A stretch of 52,672 nucleotides of DNA. Source: Roseburia sp. (GTDB taxonomy: Bacteria; Bacillota; Clostridia; Lachnospirales; Lachnospiraceae). The stretch covers positions 1 through 52,672 of the forward strand of contig JAFYVJ010000071.1 of assembly GCA_017549185.1 (NCBI GenBank), written 5' to 3'. Shown here piece after piece: positions 43,401 through 52,672 of this stretch; the stretch's first letter is position 1, and every line of letters begins with the position of its first letter. Made by a program: the position numbers and the translations under genes. The notes beneath the pieces were generated by a model that was not told the origin of the DNA, ran no database searches, and worked only from the letters and a program-made list of their open reading frames with translations.

Positions 43401-46400
43401 AGGTGTGGTTTCTGATGATACAAAATCTTATGGTGTAAGCGTAGTTGTAAACGTCATCGACGAAGTTGGTGGATTATTGAATTACTCTACTACAACAGCC
43501 GTAGGAAAAACACCGGTTCTTCCTGATACAAGACAGGCTGTTTTGGTTGATGGAACAATCTTAAACGCATCTTTCCCAGTAGAATGGGAGACTATATCAG
43601 AAGCCAGCTATGCACAGGCGGGTACATTTGTAGTAAACGGAAGTGCAAATGTTCTTGGTAAACCAATTGCAGTTACAGCATCTGTTCGAGTACAGGATGA
43701 GCAGATTGAAATTTCAGGAAGCATTGACAGATATCTTGACTTAGTACAGGATATTCCAACAGAAAAACAGTCAGATACATTAACAGCAATTTGGGATGGC
43801 AATACAGTAATTGATGCAAATACAAACGGTGGTTCGAATGAATCCTTGTGGACTAATTACACAAATTCACAGCCAACGGATACAGAAGCTGGAGATAACA
43901 CTGCAGAGATTACATTTAACTATGCAACAGAACAGAGAATTGGTGAAATCGTTATTCACTTTGCAAAAGACAGTTATGCAATGGAATATCCGGATGCAGG
44001 TACTACAGAGATTTATGTATCTCCGGACGGAGCAGATGGAAGCTGGGTAAAAGTTGCAGCGAAAGAGTCTATGGGCGAAGAAGTTGATAACGTAAAACCA
44101 TATACATATTCTTTTGCACCTGTTACAGCAGTATACGTAAAATTCTGTCTGACAAACAGCACAGCTGTTAAGACAGCAGCTACTTGTACAGGTATTACAG
44201 AAATCGAAATGAAGAAAGCAGTCGGAAGTTATACAACTTACACAACTGCAGAACTTGCTTCTTTAACTGTAAATGATAAAAAAGTAGGAGCATCCTCACT
44301 TGCAAATGGTGCTTACTATACATTAGATAAGAGTGCAGAAGTAGTAGCAGCCGGCAAAGATAATGCGGCAGTTACAGTTCTTCCTATCTATAATGAAACA
44401 ATTACAATGATTATTGAATCAGAAGATCACTTTACAAGAGAAAACTTTGTGATTTATCTGAATAAGGAGACACCTGTTGGTGCCGAAGACAGTAGCAAAG
44501 ATATTCCAGTATCTGTATTGTCAGCAACCGCAGGCGATCAACATAATGAAAGCGAAGGCGCTTCTAAAGTTCTTGATGGAGACACAGGAACAATTTGGCA
44601 TACAAATTGGTATGGCACAAGCAATGAAAATCACTATATTGATTTTGTATTGAGTGAAGATTATATTGTTAGCGGTTTACGTTACTTACCACGTAGTTCA
44701 GGTGGTACAAACGGAATCATTACTACATACGAAATTTTAGTAAGTAATGACGGAACAAATTGGGAATCAGTAGCAGAAGGTAACTGGGCAGAAGACAGAG
44801 CTTGGAAAGTAGCTAACTTTGACGGATATCAGACAAAATATGTGCGTCTGAGAGCTCACGAAGCCGTATCCAATAATGATGGTTATGTATTTGCTTCCGC
44901 ATCAGAGATTCGTTTGGTTGGTAGAAAACCAGAGCCGGAAGCACCAATGAGTGCAATTTCAGTAAAAACTGCACCAAAAACTTTATATTCCGTAGGAAGT
45001 ACATTTGACCCTACAGGACTTGTATTGAATCTGATCTACAAAGATGGACAGGTTCGCGAACTTGCTTATAGCGACGAAGCAGAAATTACATTCGATGTAA
45101 CAGGCGAGTTGACAGTAGAAAATACAGCAGTAGTAATTACATATGGTGAATTCACTGTAACATTACCGATTGCTGTAATGGATGTTGAGATACCAGAACC
45201 GACACCGGAAGTTGGACCGGATGAAGATGGACGAGATATTCCACGTGAAGGTCTCGAAGCAATTTCAGGAAGTGCATATCCGGGAGGAGGCAATGAAGGT
45301 CCTGCATCACTTGTATTAGATAATAATGCAAATACACACTGGCATACAAATTACAACACTAACGAGGGTTCAAATGTTGCTAACAGATGGATTGGAATCA
45401 GATTACCGGAAGTAACAACAATTGGCGGTATTCGTTTCTTACCTAGAACAAATGGTGGTTCTAATGGTACACCAACAACGTACCGTGTAGAATACCGTGC
45501 AACAGCAGATGGTGAATGGATAGCGGTTGCGACAGGAAGCTGGGATATAAGTGATGCTAGCTGGAAACGAGTAGAATTTGATGCAGTAGAGGCGAAGGAA
45601 GTTCGCGTGGTTGGTGTGAACACTTATGCAGATTCAGGAAATGATGCACATATGAGTGCTGCTGAATTACGTGTAATCAAACCACTCAATGTTTCAGATC
45701 CAGCAGAAAAGACATTAGCAGCAATTCTTATTACAGAAGCACCAGATACATTATATACAGTAGGTGATACATTTAATCCTACAGGACTTGTATTAACTCG
45801 TGTTTATAGCGATGGTACAAGTGATGTACTTGAGTATTCAGCAGAAGCAGGCATTACATTCAGTGTAACAGACGCATTTGCAGAAGCAGGTAATAAGACT
45901 GTAACAGTTACATATTTGGAAAAAACAACAACCTTAAATGTAGTAGTTCAGCCGGTTCCTACATTAACAGGTATTGAAGTTTCAAAAGAACCAAAAACAG
46001 TTTATACAGAAGGCGATACATTTAATCCTACAGGACTTAAAGTGAAGCTTTTGTATGATAACGAAGCAAAAGTAGAAGTTGCTTATGCAGGAAATGAGTC
46101 AGCATTTGCATTTGCTCCGAATGAAGCATTAGCTACAGAGGATACTTCTGTAACAATTACATATACAGTAGATGGAAAATCTTATACAACAGAGCTTCCA
46201 ATCGAAGTAAATGAACCACCAGTATTAGAACGTATTGAAGTTAAGACAGCACCAAACAAATTGGTATACAAAGCTGGAGAACAGTTAGAAGTTGCAGGAC
46301 TTGTTTTAACATTATACTATTCTGATACATCAACAACAGAAGTGGCATATAACAATGACACAGCAGCGAAATTTGGCTTTACACCTGCAGCAGGCAGTGT

Positions 46401-49400
46401 ATTACAGCCGAAGGGCGGTGATCAGGAAGTAACTGTTACTTACGAAGGTAAGACAACAGAATTCTTAATTACTGTAAATCAGAAACAGGTAGAAATTAAT
46501 CCTGATGATTCTGAGACTCCAGACGTACCTGGACAGCCGGATGTACCAAGCGTGGATGTTCCAAGTAATCCGGTAACAACACCTTCTGATGCATATGAAA
46601 TCTATCCGATTCCACATGATATGCAGTATTATGAAGGCTCATGGATTTTGGGTACACAGGCAAATGTGATTTATGAAGACGGTATTGACGAAGCTACAAA
46701 AGCTCGTCTTGAAGAAACGATGGCACTTAAGGGAATCAAAACTACTGAAGCAACAAGCATGTCAGATGGTAAAGTAAATGTTCTCGTAGGTATCTATGGT
46801 TCAGACGGATTTGTAGATCAGTATGTGAAGAAGAATTATAGCGTATCTAATGGATTATTTGAAAAGACAGATGCATACTTCTTTGCAACATCAGAAGATA
46901 CAATTGTTGTGCTTGGTAAAGATACAGATGCAGCATTCTATGGCTTAACAACCTTGTATCATATCTTTGCACAGACAGAAGGTAAAGCAATTTACAACTT
47001 TACGATAGAAGACTATGCAGACGTAGTCAGCCGAGGCTTCATCGAAGGTTATTATGGTAATCCATGGTCAGTAGAAGACAGAATCGAATTGATGAAATGG
47101 GGCGGTTATTACAAACTGAACTCTTACTTCTATGCACCAAAGGATGACCCGAAACATAATGCAAAATGGCGTGAACTTTATACACAGGAAGAAATTGACA
47201 GATTAATCAAACCATTAGCAGAAGCTGGAAACGCTTCAAAATGTCGATTTGTATTTGCATTACATCCATATATGAATAATGCAATCAGATATAATAGCGA
47301 AGCTAATTATCAGGCAGACCTTAAGATTATGCAGGCTAAATTTGCTCAGGTAATTGAAGCAGGTGTTCGCCAGATTTCAATTCTTGCAGATGATGCAGCA
47401 AATGTTGGTGGTGCTAATTATATCAAGACATTAGAAGATATGACTGCATGGATTAGAGAAATGCAGAAAACATATCCTGATTTGAAACTGACCCTTCCAT
47501 TCTGTACACAGGAATATATGTATAATGGTGAAAGTTATTATGCAAACTTCCCAGAAAACGTACAGATCGTTATGACAGGTGGTCGTATTTGGGGTGAAGT
47601 TTCTGAGAACTTTACAACAACATTTACAAATAATGTTGGACGTGGACCATACTTATGGGTAAACTGGCCATGTACAGATAACTCAAAACAGCACTTAATC
47701 ATGGGTGGATATTCAACATTCCTTCATCCGAATGTAGATCCTTCTAAGATTGAAGGTATCGTGCTCAACCCAATGCAGCAGTCTGAACCAAGTAAGGTTG
47801 CGATCTTTGGTAATGCCGCATATTCATGGAATATTTGGGATTCAGTAGAAGAAGCTGAAAATGCTTGGGAAGCTTCTTTTGCACATGTGGACCATATTTC
47901 AGCGGTAGAAACAAGAGCATCAGAAGCATTGAAAGAACTTTCATACCACATGATGAACCAGAATATGGATAGTCGTGTAACTGCTTTACAGGAATCTGTA
48001 GCGATTAAAGATACATTAAAATCTTTCAAAGATAAATTGACAGTAGGAAATGTAACAAAAGAAGAATGCGATGCAATTATTGCAATTTTTGAAAACTTAC
48101 AGAATGCAGCAGAGATTTATGCAACAAGCGGCAATAGCCGAATTAAGGAGCAGATTGTATATTGGTTGAATTGTTGGGAAGATACAACAAATGCAGCAAT
48201 TCTTCTTTTAGAAGCAATCAAAGCAGACATCGACGGAGATGCAAATACACTTCTTGCAAAATACAATGAAGGAAGTTCTGCATTTGCACAGTCTAAGACT
48301 TATGGATTCCACTATGTGGATCATACAGAATATGCAGAAGTTGGTGTTCAGCATATTGTACCATTTATCAGAGCAGCAGAAGATTATGCATCAAAACGTG
48401 CAGAACTTATTCTGAATCCGGATGCAATGATTACAACTTACATTACAAGTCGATCAGATTCACCGGCAGTAGGTAGTGTTGATAATATTGTGGATGGAAA
48501 CGAAGATACGAAAGTTATTTACAAATCTCCAAGTGCTATTTATCAGGGAGATTATGTAGGATTACTCTTTAGTAAAGTAATTGACATCACAAATGTAAAA
48601 TTCGTATTAGGTGCAGGAAAAGACCACTTTGATGCAGCCAAAGTAGAATACACCATGGACGGAAAAACATGGACAGCCCTTGAAGGAAACTATACAGGTG
48701 TTGTAGGTCAGGTTCAGAGAGTAGAATTGACAGAAGAAAATCTTCCAAGTGATTTCAAAGCAATGGGTATTCGTCTTATTGCAACAGTAGACAATGCAGC
48801 TGATGCATGGCTTGAAGTTCGTGAAATTGGTGTAAACGTTACTCAGGATGAACAGAACAATCCGAGTGATGTAGAAGTAAGCTACAACAATCTTTTGAAA
48901 CCAAGTACATGGTCAGTATATCAGGGACCTGAGTCAAATCTGTATGACGGAAATGACAATACTTTTGTTTGGTACAATCCTGGAAATGGAGATACTTACC
49001 AGGCAGGTGATTATCTTGGATACAACTTTGGTCAGGTACTTCAGTTAGCAAGTGCACATATTGTCGTTGGTAGTGGTGACGGCGATAAGATTGTAAACTA
49101 TGTGGTAGAAACCTCATTAAACGGAACTACATGGAATGTGATACCTGGTTATGAGAATTACTCAGGTAATAGTTCTGGAACTGATGTATTAAATATCGAG
49201 TTGAAAGGATTAGAGGCACAGTATATCCGACTCCGCACACTTGCTTCAGGACATAAATGGATTAAGTTCTCTGAATTCACAGTAACTCCTGGAACAGGAG
49301 AAGTAGAAGCATCTACTGAAAATGTTTATACAAACGTAAGCAATGCAAATGTTTACAGTGAAGCAGAAGGTGGAAGTGTTACATTAACAGGTGCAGCACT

Positions 49401-52170
49401 TACCTTAAATGCAGGCGACTATATTGGTATTGATTTGAAGAATATCAAAGGAATTAATGGCATTGAAACAAGTGCAGCTACCGGCGATGTGAAGTTAGAA
49501 ACTTCTATGAACGGAATCATCTGGGAAGAAGTAACGAACGGAACTTATCCGGATGCACGTTATATCCGCCTGGTTAACAAGGGAACAGCAGTAGCAAGTG
49601 TAGCTGTGGATGGATTTAATGTTTCATATGATTACATTGCTCCAAAATCTGTAACAAGTGATATGAGCAATCTTAGTTCAAGTGATGATATGAGAACAAA
49701 AGGTAATGTAGACGCTGTATTTGATGGAAAATTAGATACGTCTGCTAAACTTTGCAGTACTCAGATTGCAGGTAAGCATGTTACTTTTGACTTGGGTCAG
49801 ACAATTACATTAAATTCAATTCGTTACTATATTGTAGAAATGAACAACGATTATTTGAGACATGCGAAATTTGAAGCGTCTGCTAATGGTACTGATTGGA
49901 CAGAAGTGCTTATTGTCGGTAACGCAGATGCAGTGAATATGGAGGCTAGTACAGTTGCAAAAGATGCACCGTACCTGACACATGACTCTATGAATCCGGG
50001 TAACATGTACGCAGAAGCTACAGGACTTGATGTAAAAGCTCGTTATATCAGAGTGGTTCCTCAGACTACATATAGTGGAAGATGGATGGTATTTAGTGAA
50101 ATTCAGATCAATGGCGGAGCATACCAGTCTGTTGAAGATAATAAAGATATCATCAGTGATACAATGGAAGCACCATATCAGAATCCATCCAATGCGTTGG
50201 ATAAAGACTTTGGTACTTACTATGAGAACTCAGCAGCAAGTGGTTCTTTCACATATCGTTTATCTGAGCCACAGGATGTACAGTCAATTCGTATTATTCA
50301 GGTGAGAGATACATCAAATGCAACAGTTACAGCAGAATTTGAAGATATTTCAGGAGAAGCAAGCTTATTTACAAGAATTAAAGCGTTCGTTCTTGGCGAA
50401 GGTGTAGAAATTGGTAAATTAGATCAGAGCATTAATGAATTTAATGTACCTGATGGTAAGTGGCTGAAATCTATTACTGTTACATGGAACGGAAAGGCTC
50501 CTGTAATTTCAGAAATTATGACATTTAAGACGAAGTCTGATGCAACAGAAGTTCTTGCTGAAATGGAAGTACTTCTTGATACAGATGTAGATGTTGACAA
50601 ATGGACAAAAGTTACAAAGACTGCATACGAAACTGCAAAAGCAAATGCACAAGCAGCAGTAGATAATGAATACATTTCTAAGGTATCTGCACAGAACATT
50701 TTAGCTGCATTACAGAATGCAATTGATAATGGTGTAGTAAGATATACAAAGAATGAACTTCAAACTGCAGTGAATAATGCACTTTCTAACGCAGATGGAA
50801 TCTACACAGCAAAAACATATACTGCTTATGAAGAAGCTATTACAAATGCACAGATTGCATTAAATGATAAAGATAATTTATCAGCAGAAGATGGTGAAGC
50901 TCTTTACAATGCAATTGTAACTACTAAAGATGCACTTGTTTACACAACTGTAAATAAAGAAACAGCACAGTTACTTGTAAGCAATATCGGCAAGTACACA
51001 GAAGAAACTGTAGCTTCTGAAAAAGCTTGGAAAGCTTTAACAGATGCGAAGGCAGCATTGGAAGAATTACTTGCGACTGATACAGAAGAAAACAGAGTGA
51101 ATCCAAATGAATATGTAGATGTGATTGAAGACGCACAGGTAGCACTTGAGTTTGCAGAGAACCTTGCAGAGATAAGAGCAGAAGCAGAACGTATGGATTC
51201 AAAGAAACCATTTGAGTACATTGAAGCGACATGGAATGCTTATACAGAAGCTATAAAAGAAGCAGAAAAATGTCTCGCAGGTACAGCAAAAGAAGTTGCA
51301 GAAGCAATTGGTGTATTAAGAACTGCAAAAGATGCGTTAGCATCCAGTGGAGCTAAAATGTCAGGATATACCTTGAGCTTAGAAGGAAATATCGGTGTGA
51401 ACTTCTATGTGAAATTAAGTGAAGCAGTACTTGCAGATACAGAAGCATACATGAACTTTACTATTGGTGGTAAGGAAACATCGAAGGTTTCTGTTGCAGA
51501 TGCAGAGATGGAAGAAATGAATGGTATTACTTACTATGTATTCAAGTGTATGGTTCCTGTAAAAGACATGGATACAGAGATTGAAGCTCGAATCGTTTTA
51601 TCAGGAGATAGAGAAAGTTGCTCATACAAATATAAAGTTGAGAACTATGTAGATTATATTCTTGAAAATCCTAGCGAGTACTACGAAGAAACAATAGAAC
51701 TTGTAGAAGCAATGAGTACTTTTGGTGAATACGCAACAACATATTTTACAGAAGGAACAAATCCTGAACTTTCTGAAGAGATGCTTGCTATAACATCAGA
51801 CACATTAAAAGAATATCAGGCTACTATTACTGGCGATAATAATGATATCTATTACGGTTCAAGTTTATTATTAAAATCTGAAACTGTATTAAGACATTAT
51901 TTTACAGAAAAAGTAGAAGGCGCTAAGCAGAAAGGCGACTTGTATTATATCGAATACACCGGAATTGCAGCACATGAACTCGGTGACGATATCACAGTAA
52001 CTGTAGAAACAACAGCAGGAGATATCGAGATAACATACAGTCCGCTTAGTTATGCATATATCGCTCTTAGCAAGGGCAGTGATACTGATAACCTTACAAG
52101 TTTAATGCGTGCTATGTACTTGTATCATCAGGCAGCACAGAATTATCTTGAGGTAAATAAAAACAATTAA
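40405..52170 (+). CDS. Giant secreted GH2 + GH84 glycosidase
   Basis: A 3,921-aa secreted multi-enzyme. ATG 40405 was chosen because it starts a signal peptide (MKNKFFKRAVAALMAAVLVLS) and follows AAAGGAACGAAGG. Residues about 35-860 are a GH2 beta-galactosidase-type module. It has acid/base E494 (SLGNEVWE), likely nucleophile E582 (LYGSETAS) and YVAGEYVWTGFDYLGEP. Ig-like domains and discoidin-type (F5/8C, CBM32) domains follow (about 1106-1275, 1366-1509, 1612-1759), then repeated Ig-like domains (LYTVGDTFNPTGL). Residues about 2065-2490 are a GH84 N-acetylglucosaminidase with the catalytic pair D2329-D2330 (ILADDAANVG). Further discoidin domains (about 2673-3236), helical FIVAR-like repeats (about 3366-3646) and a C-terminal beta domain follow. 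No LPXTG anchor is seen. The two activities could trim Gal and then GlcNAc from mucin-type glycans; that is inference from families. Confidence 0.93.
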   Translation: MKNKFFKRAVAALMAAVLVLSDFGGIAPVSAEEIQVRTETNAQMSSDPEYVYVNAYSDPAIREQNFDENWKFYLGEASGAENATYDDSRWESVNLPHDYSIEQEYTAAGEAESAYLLGGTGWYRKYFTLTEALKDKEIRIDFGGVYMNSTVWINGTKLGTHPYGYTPFSYDITDYVEFGKENVITVKVDHQTPSSRWYSGSGIYRSVNLTIMDKVHVDLYGTKIETPNLETEKGGTVNMSVATTVANAGTTAANVVLTHTIYEKGTTNSIGTVTTEAQTVEANASAKIDATLQALNPKLWGIGEENAHLYTVKTEVKVGEYVVDTYETEYGFRYIDFDTQTGFSLNGQNMKLKGVCMHHDQGALGAEAYYRAIERQVEILQEMGCNSIRVTHNPAADELIEICNAKGMLVVEEAFDGWMYNKNGNSKDYSNYFETAIDSGNNLIGADAEPMPVDSTDDILGAVEGLSWAQYDLTSMIRRGQNAPSIIMWSLGNEVWEGAWGSEDFPEVARTLISWATALDSSRPSTIGDNKLKESNSNSFAMSEALTAAGGITGSNYCSGSNYDNVYNRYKNVENFALYGSETASHTNSRGVYDTRANNSLNEDNVLTAYDDSAVGWGATASGAWYDIITRDYVAGEYVWTGFDYLGEPTPANGTDSGFKQEKATAKAPKNSFFGIIDTAGLPKDNYYFYQSQWNDEVTTLHVLPAWNEDAVVSGDVPIVVYSDAAAVELFFTDAEGNRESLGKKEFTVKTSKNDPSDTTGSGIYTYQIYEGEGKNNTTHKNLYLTWYKAFEEGTIEAVAYDREGNVISDTEGRSMVTTTGAAAKLVATVDRNEIKADGKDLAYIKVDVTDAEGNIVPNAENNVKFVVEGNGVLVGIDNGKQPDHQSFQDDNRDAFSGSLVAIVQSEKTMEDGSFTVKITSEGLTQTTVTVATKAVANESAEAQIRSFYMSKNYYVKKGSTLKLPTTMEAYYTDGSTKNLSVEWDTVGNTTQNGTFIQTGVVSDDTKSYGVSVVVNVIDEVGGLLNYSTTTAVGKTPVLPDTRQAVLVDGTILNASFPVEWETISEASYAQAGTFVVNGSANVLGKPIAVTASVRVQDEQIEISGSIDRYLDLVQDIPTEKQSDTLTAIWDGNTVIDANTNGGSNESLWTNYTNSQPTDTEAGDNTAEITFNYATEQRIGEIVIHFAKDSYAMEYPDAGTTEIYVSPDGADGSWVKVAAKESMGEEVDNVKPYTYSFAPVTAVYVKFCLTNSTAVKTAATCTGITEIEMKKAVGSYTTYTTAELASLTVNDKKVGASSLANGAYYTLDKSAEVVAAGKDNAAVTVLPIYNETITMIIESEDHFTRENFVIYLNKETPVGAEDSSKDIPVSVLSATAGDQHNESEGASKVLDGDTGTIWHTNWYGTSNENHYIDFVLSEDYIVSGLRYLPRSSGGTNGIITTYEILVSNDGTNWESVAEGNWAEDRAWKVANFDGYQTKYVRLRAHEAVSNNDGYVFASASEIRLVGRKPEPEAPMSAISVKTAPKTLYSVGSTFDPTGLVLNLIYKDGQVRELAYSDEAEITFDVTGELTVENTAVVITYGEFTVTLPIAVMDVEIPEPTPEVGPDEDGRDIPREGLEAISGSAYPGGGNEGPASLVLDNNANTHWHTNYNTNEGSNVANRWIGIRLPEVTTIGGIRFLPRTNGGSNGTPTTYRVEYRATADGEWIAVATGSWDISDASWKRVEFDAVEAKEVRVVGVNTYADSGNDAHMSAAELRVIKPLNVSDPAEKTLAAILITEAPDTLYTVGDTFNPTGLVLTRVYSDGTSDVLEYSAEAGITFSVTDAFAEAGNKTVTVTYLEKTTTLNVVVQPVPTLTGIEVSKEPKTVYTEGDTFNPTGLKVKLLYDNEAKVEVAYAGNESAFAFAPNEALATEDTSVTITYTVDGKSYTTELPIEVNEPPVLERIEVKTAPNKLVYKAGEQLEVAGLVLTLYYSDTSTTEVAYNNDTAAKFGFTPAAGSVLQPKGGDQEVTVTYEGKTTEFLITVNQKQVEINPDDSETPDVPGQPDVPSVDVPSNPVTTPSDAYEIYPIPHDMQYYEGSWILGTQANVIYEDGIDEATKARLEETMALKGIKTTEATSMSDGKVNVLVGIYGSDGFVDQYVKKNYSVSNGLFEKTDAYFFATSEDTIVVLGKDTDAAFYGLTTLYHIFAQTEGKAIYNFTIEDYADVVSRGFIEGYYGNPWSVEDRIELMKWGGYYKLNSYFYAPKDDPKHNAKWRELYTQEEIDRLIKPLAEAGNASKCRFVFALHPYMNNAIRYNSEANYQADLKIMQAKFAQVIEAGVRQISILADDAANVGGANYIKTLEDMTAWIREMQKTYPDLKLTLPFCTQEYMYNGESYYANFPENVQIVMTGGRIWGEVSENFTTTFTNNVGRGPYLWVNWPCTDNSKQHLIMGGYSTFLHPNVDPSKIEGIVLNPMQQSEPSKVAIFGNAAYSWNIWDSVEEAENAWEASFAHVDHISAVETRASEALKELSYHMMNQNMDSRVTALQESVAIKDTLKSFKDKLTVGNVTKEECDAIIAIFENLQNAAEIYATSGNSRIKEQIVYWLNCWEDTTNAAILLLEAIKADIDGDANTLLAKYNEGSSAFAQSKTYGFHYVDHTEYAEVGVQHIVPFIRAAEDYASKRAELILNPDAMITTYITSRSDSPAVGSVDNIVDGNEDTKVIYKSPSAIYQGDYVGLLFSKVIDITNVKFVLGAGKDHFDAAKVEYTMDGKTWTALEGNYTGVVGQVQRVELTEENLPSDFKAMGIRLIATVDNAADAWLEVREIGVNVTQDEQNNPSDVEVSYNNLLKPSTWSVYQGPESNLYDGNDNTFVWYNPGNGDTYQAGDYLGYNFGQVLQLASAHIVVGSGDGDKIVNYVVETSLNGTTWNVIPGYENYSGNSSGTDVLNIELKGLEAQYIRLRTLASGHKWIKFSEFTVTPGTGEVEASTENVYTNVSNANVYSEAEGGSVTLTGAALTLNAGDYIGIDLKNIKGINGIETSAATGDVKLETSMNGIIWEEVTNGTYPDARYIRLVNKGTAVASVAVDGFNVSYDYIAPKSVTSDMSNLSSSDDMRTKGNVDAVFDGKLDTSAKLCSTQIAGKHVTFDLGQTITLNSIRYYIVEMNNDYLRHAKFEASANGTDWTEVLIVGNADAVNMEASTVAKDAPYLTHDSMNPGNMYAEATGLDVKARYIRVVPQTTYSGRWMVFSEIQINGGAYQSVEDNKDIISDTMEAPYQNPSNALDKDFGTYYENSAASGSFTYRLSEPQDVQSIRIIQVRDTSNATVTAEFEDISGEASLFTRIKAFVLGEGVEIGKLDQSINEFNVPDGKWLKSITVTWNGKAPVISEIMTFKTKSDATEVLAEMEVLLDTDVDVDKWTKVTKTAYETAKANAQAAVDNEYISKVSAQNILAALQNAIDNGVVRYTKNELQTAVNNALSNADGIYTAKTYTAYEEAITNAQIALNDKDNLSAEDGEALYNAIVTTKDALVYTTVNKETAQLLVSNIGKYTEETVASEKAWKALTDAKAALEELLATDTEENRVNPNEYVDVIEDAQVALEFAENLAEIRAEAERMDSKKPFEYIEATWNAYTEAIKEAEKCLAGTAKEVAEAIGVLRTAKDALASSGAKMSGYTLSLEGNIGVNFYVKLSEAVLADTEAYMNFTIGGKETSKVSVADAEMEEMNGITYYVFKCMVPVKDMDTEIEARIVLSGDRESCSYKYKVENYVDYILENPSEYYEETIELVEAMSTFGEYATTYFTEGTNPELSEEMLAITSDTLKEYQATITGDNNDIYYGSSLLLKSETVLRHYFTEKVEGAKQKGDLYYIEYTGIAAHELGDDITVTVETTAGDIEITYSPLSYAYIALSKGSDTDNLTSLMRAMYLYHQAAQNYLEVNKNN

Positions 52171-52192
52171 TTTTTGAAAGGAGGATGGGATC

Positions 52193-52309
52193 ATGAAAGA
52201 AAAATATACTACACCAGAGATGGAAGTTATCGAATTTGAAGTAGAGGACATTATTACTACTAGTGATGTTTGGACTCCAAGTGCTGATGAATTACCACCA
52301 ATGTACTAA
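52193..52309 (+). CDS. 38-aa peptide resembling a modified-peptide precursor
   Basis: A 38-residue peptide with an excellent ribosome-binding site (GAAAGGAGG), 22 bp after the giant gene. It has an acidic leader-like part (PEMEVIEFEVEDIITTS) and a short tail (DVWTPSADELPPMY). Small Lachnospiraceae proteins with the same EVIEFxxEDIITTS block and variable C-terminal ends are familiar to me, but no function is established. The conserved-leader, variable-tail design recalls ribosomally made, modified peptides (RiPPs). No modifying enzyme is visible in the window, so this is inference only. Confidence 0.7.
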   Translation: MKEKYTTPEMEVIEFEVEDIITTSDVWTPSADELPPMY

Positions 52310-52356
52310 TTAGTATTCCGATAACGGGAGAATGTGGTAAGAAGTAAATGATGTTA

Positions 52357-52384
52357 TAGGAGCTCGGCAAATGCCGGGCTCCTA
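52357..52384 (+). terminator. Hairpin after the small peptide gene
   Basis: TAGGAGC-CGGC pairs with GCCG-GCTCCTA around AAAT. The T-run is weak (TATAAAAT). It lies 47 bp after the peptide stop and probably ends the giant gene and peptide transcript or attenuates into the next gene. Confidence 0.65.
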
Positions 52385-52405
52385 TAAAATGAAAAAGGAA
52401 AAAAT

Positions 52406-52672
52406 ATGAGAAATAAAAAAATAATTGCAACGATTTTAGCATTTGCCATGATTTTTACATCCATTCAGTTTCCAACTGTGCAGGTAAAGGCAGAAGAAAA
52501 TACAGCGAATGTGAACCATGTGCGTACTGCAACAATGTCTGCATCTTCAGTAGAAGATGACAGTCCAACTTTGGCAGCAGACAAGGCAAACGATGGAAAT
52601 AATGGAACATGGTGGTCTAGTGCCAGTGCAACGGTGTCTAATCCAGCAGAATGGTTAAAGGCAGAATTTGCA
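52406..52672 (+). CDS. Secreted discoidin-domain protein, 5' part only
   Basis: The first 89 residues of a gene that runs off the window. A signal peptide (MRNKKIIATILAFAMIFTSIQF) is followed by the start of an F5/8C-like sugar-binding domain (LAADKANDGNNGTWWSS). AAAAAGGAAAAA lies upstream. It is probably another secreted glycosidase of the same locus as the giant enzyme, but the catalytic part is not visible. Confidence 0.8.
   Translation, partial: MRNKKIIATILAFAMIFTSIQFPTVQVKAEENTANVNHVRTATMSASSVEDDSPTLAADKANDGNNGTWWSSASATVSNPAEWLKAEFA

Overview
The window looks like chromosomal DNA of a low-GC Gram-positive gut bacterium, most likely a Lachnospiraceae member of the Clostridia. The reasons are the AT-rich, strongly AGGAGG-led genes, a T-box-controlled isoleucyl-tRNA synthetase, Hsp33 and NadE of Firmicute type, a SleB/CwlJ-type cell-wall hydrolase, and a huge secreted mucin-glycan-type glycosidase. 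No rRNA, tRNA or CRISPR array was seen.

Layout. (1) 1-2481 is a damaged group II intron block. One intron (43-1770) carries a reverse transcriptase broken by a 26-bp palindromic insertion. It sits inside the 3' half of a second intron reverse transcriptase whose 5' half is missing. (2) 2514-10628 is an accessory island: three different dynamin-like GTPases, an M48 metallopeptidase between the second and third, and three small zinc-ribbon proteins at the edges. Five genes run from 5054 with short gaps and look like one operon. This is the best candidate for an undescribed system, probably membrane remodelling or stress/phage defence. (3) 11119-12831 holds a HAD phosphatase and a DHH phosphoesterase. 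(4) 12930-19151 holds a T-box leader, ileS, and a glycogen phosphorylase with an N-terminal frameshift. (5) 19384-25549 holds a Hanks-type kinase that overlaps an antisense membrane-protein gene, a methyltransferase followed by a 17-bp tandem repeat, hslO and nadE. (6) 25621-31187 is a metal-homeostasis block: a promoter with an ArsR-type palindrome, a stand-alone HMA protein, a Zn/Cd ATPase, an ArsR regulator, a Cu ATPase with HMA domains at both ends, and a 35-aa Met-rich ORF. (7) 31327-39236 holds a P-loop kinase-like protein, a TetR regulator divergent from an MMPL/RND exporter, a GLUG-repeat surface protein, and a TatD nuclease. (8) 39237-52672 holds a candidate small RNA, a cell-wall hydrolase, a 76-bp long hairpin, a 3,921-aa GH2 + GH84 secreted enzyme, a 38-aa peptide resembling a modified-peptide precursor, and the start of another secreted discoidin-domain protein.

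How the genes work together. The dynamins, peptidase and zinc-ribbon proteins probably form one membrane-associated machine. The metal block is a sensor plus two efflux pumps for different metals. TetR, MMPL and GLUG protein form a regulated envelope-export unit. The giant enzyme could strip galactose and N-acetylglucosamine in turn from host glycans. Functions are inferred from motifs read by eye; no database search was run.
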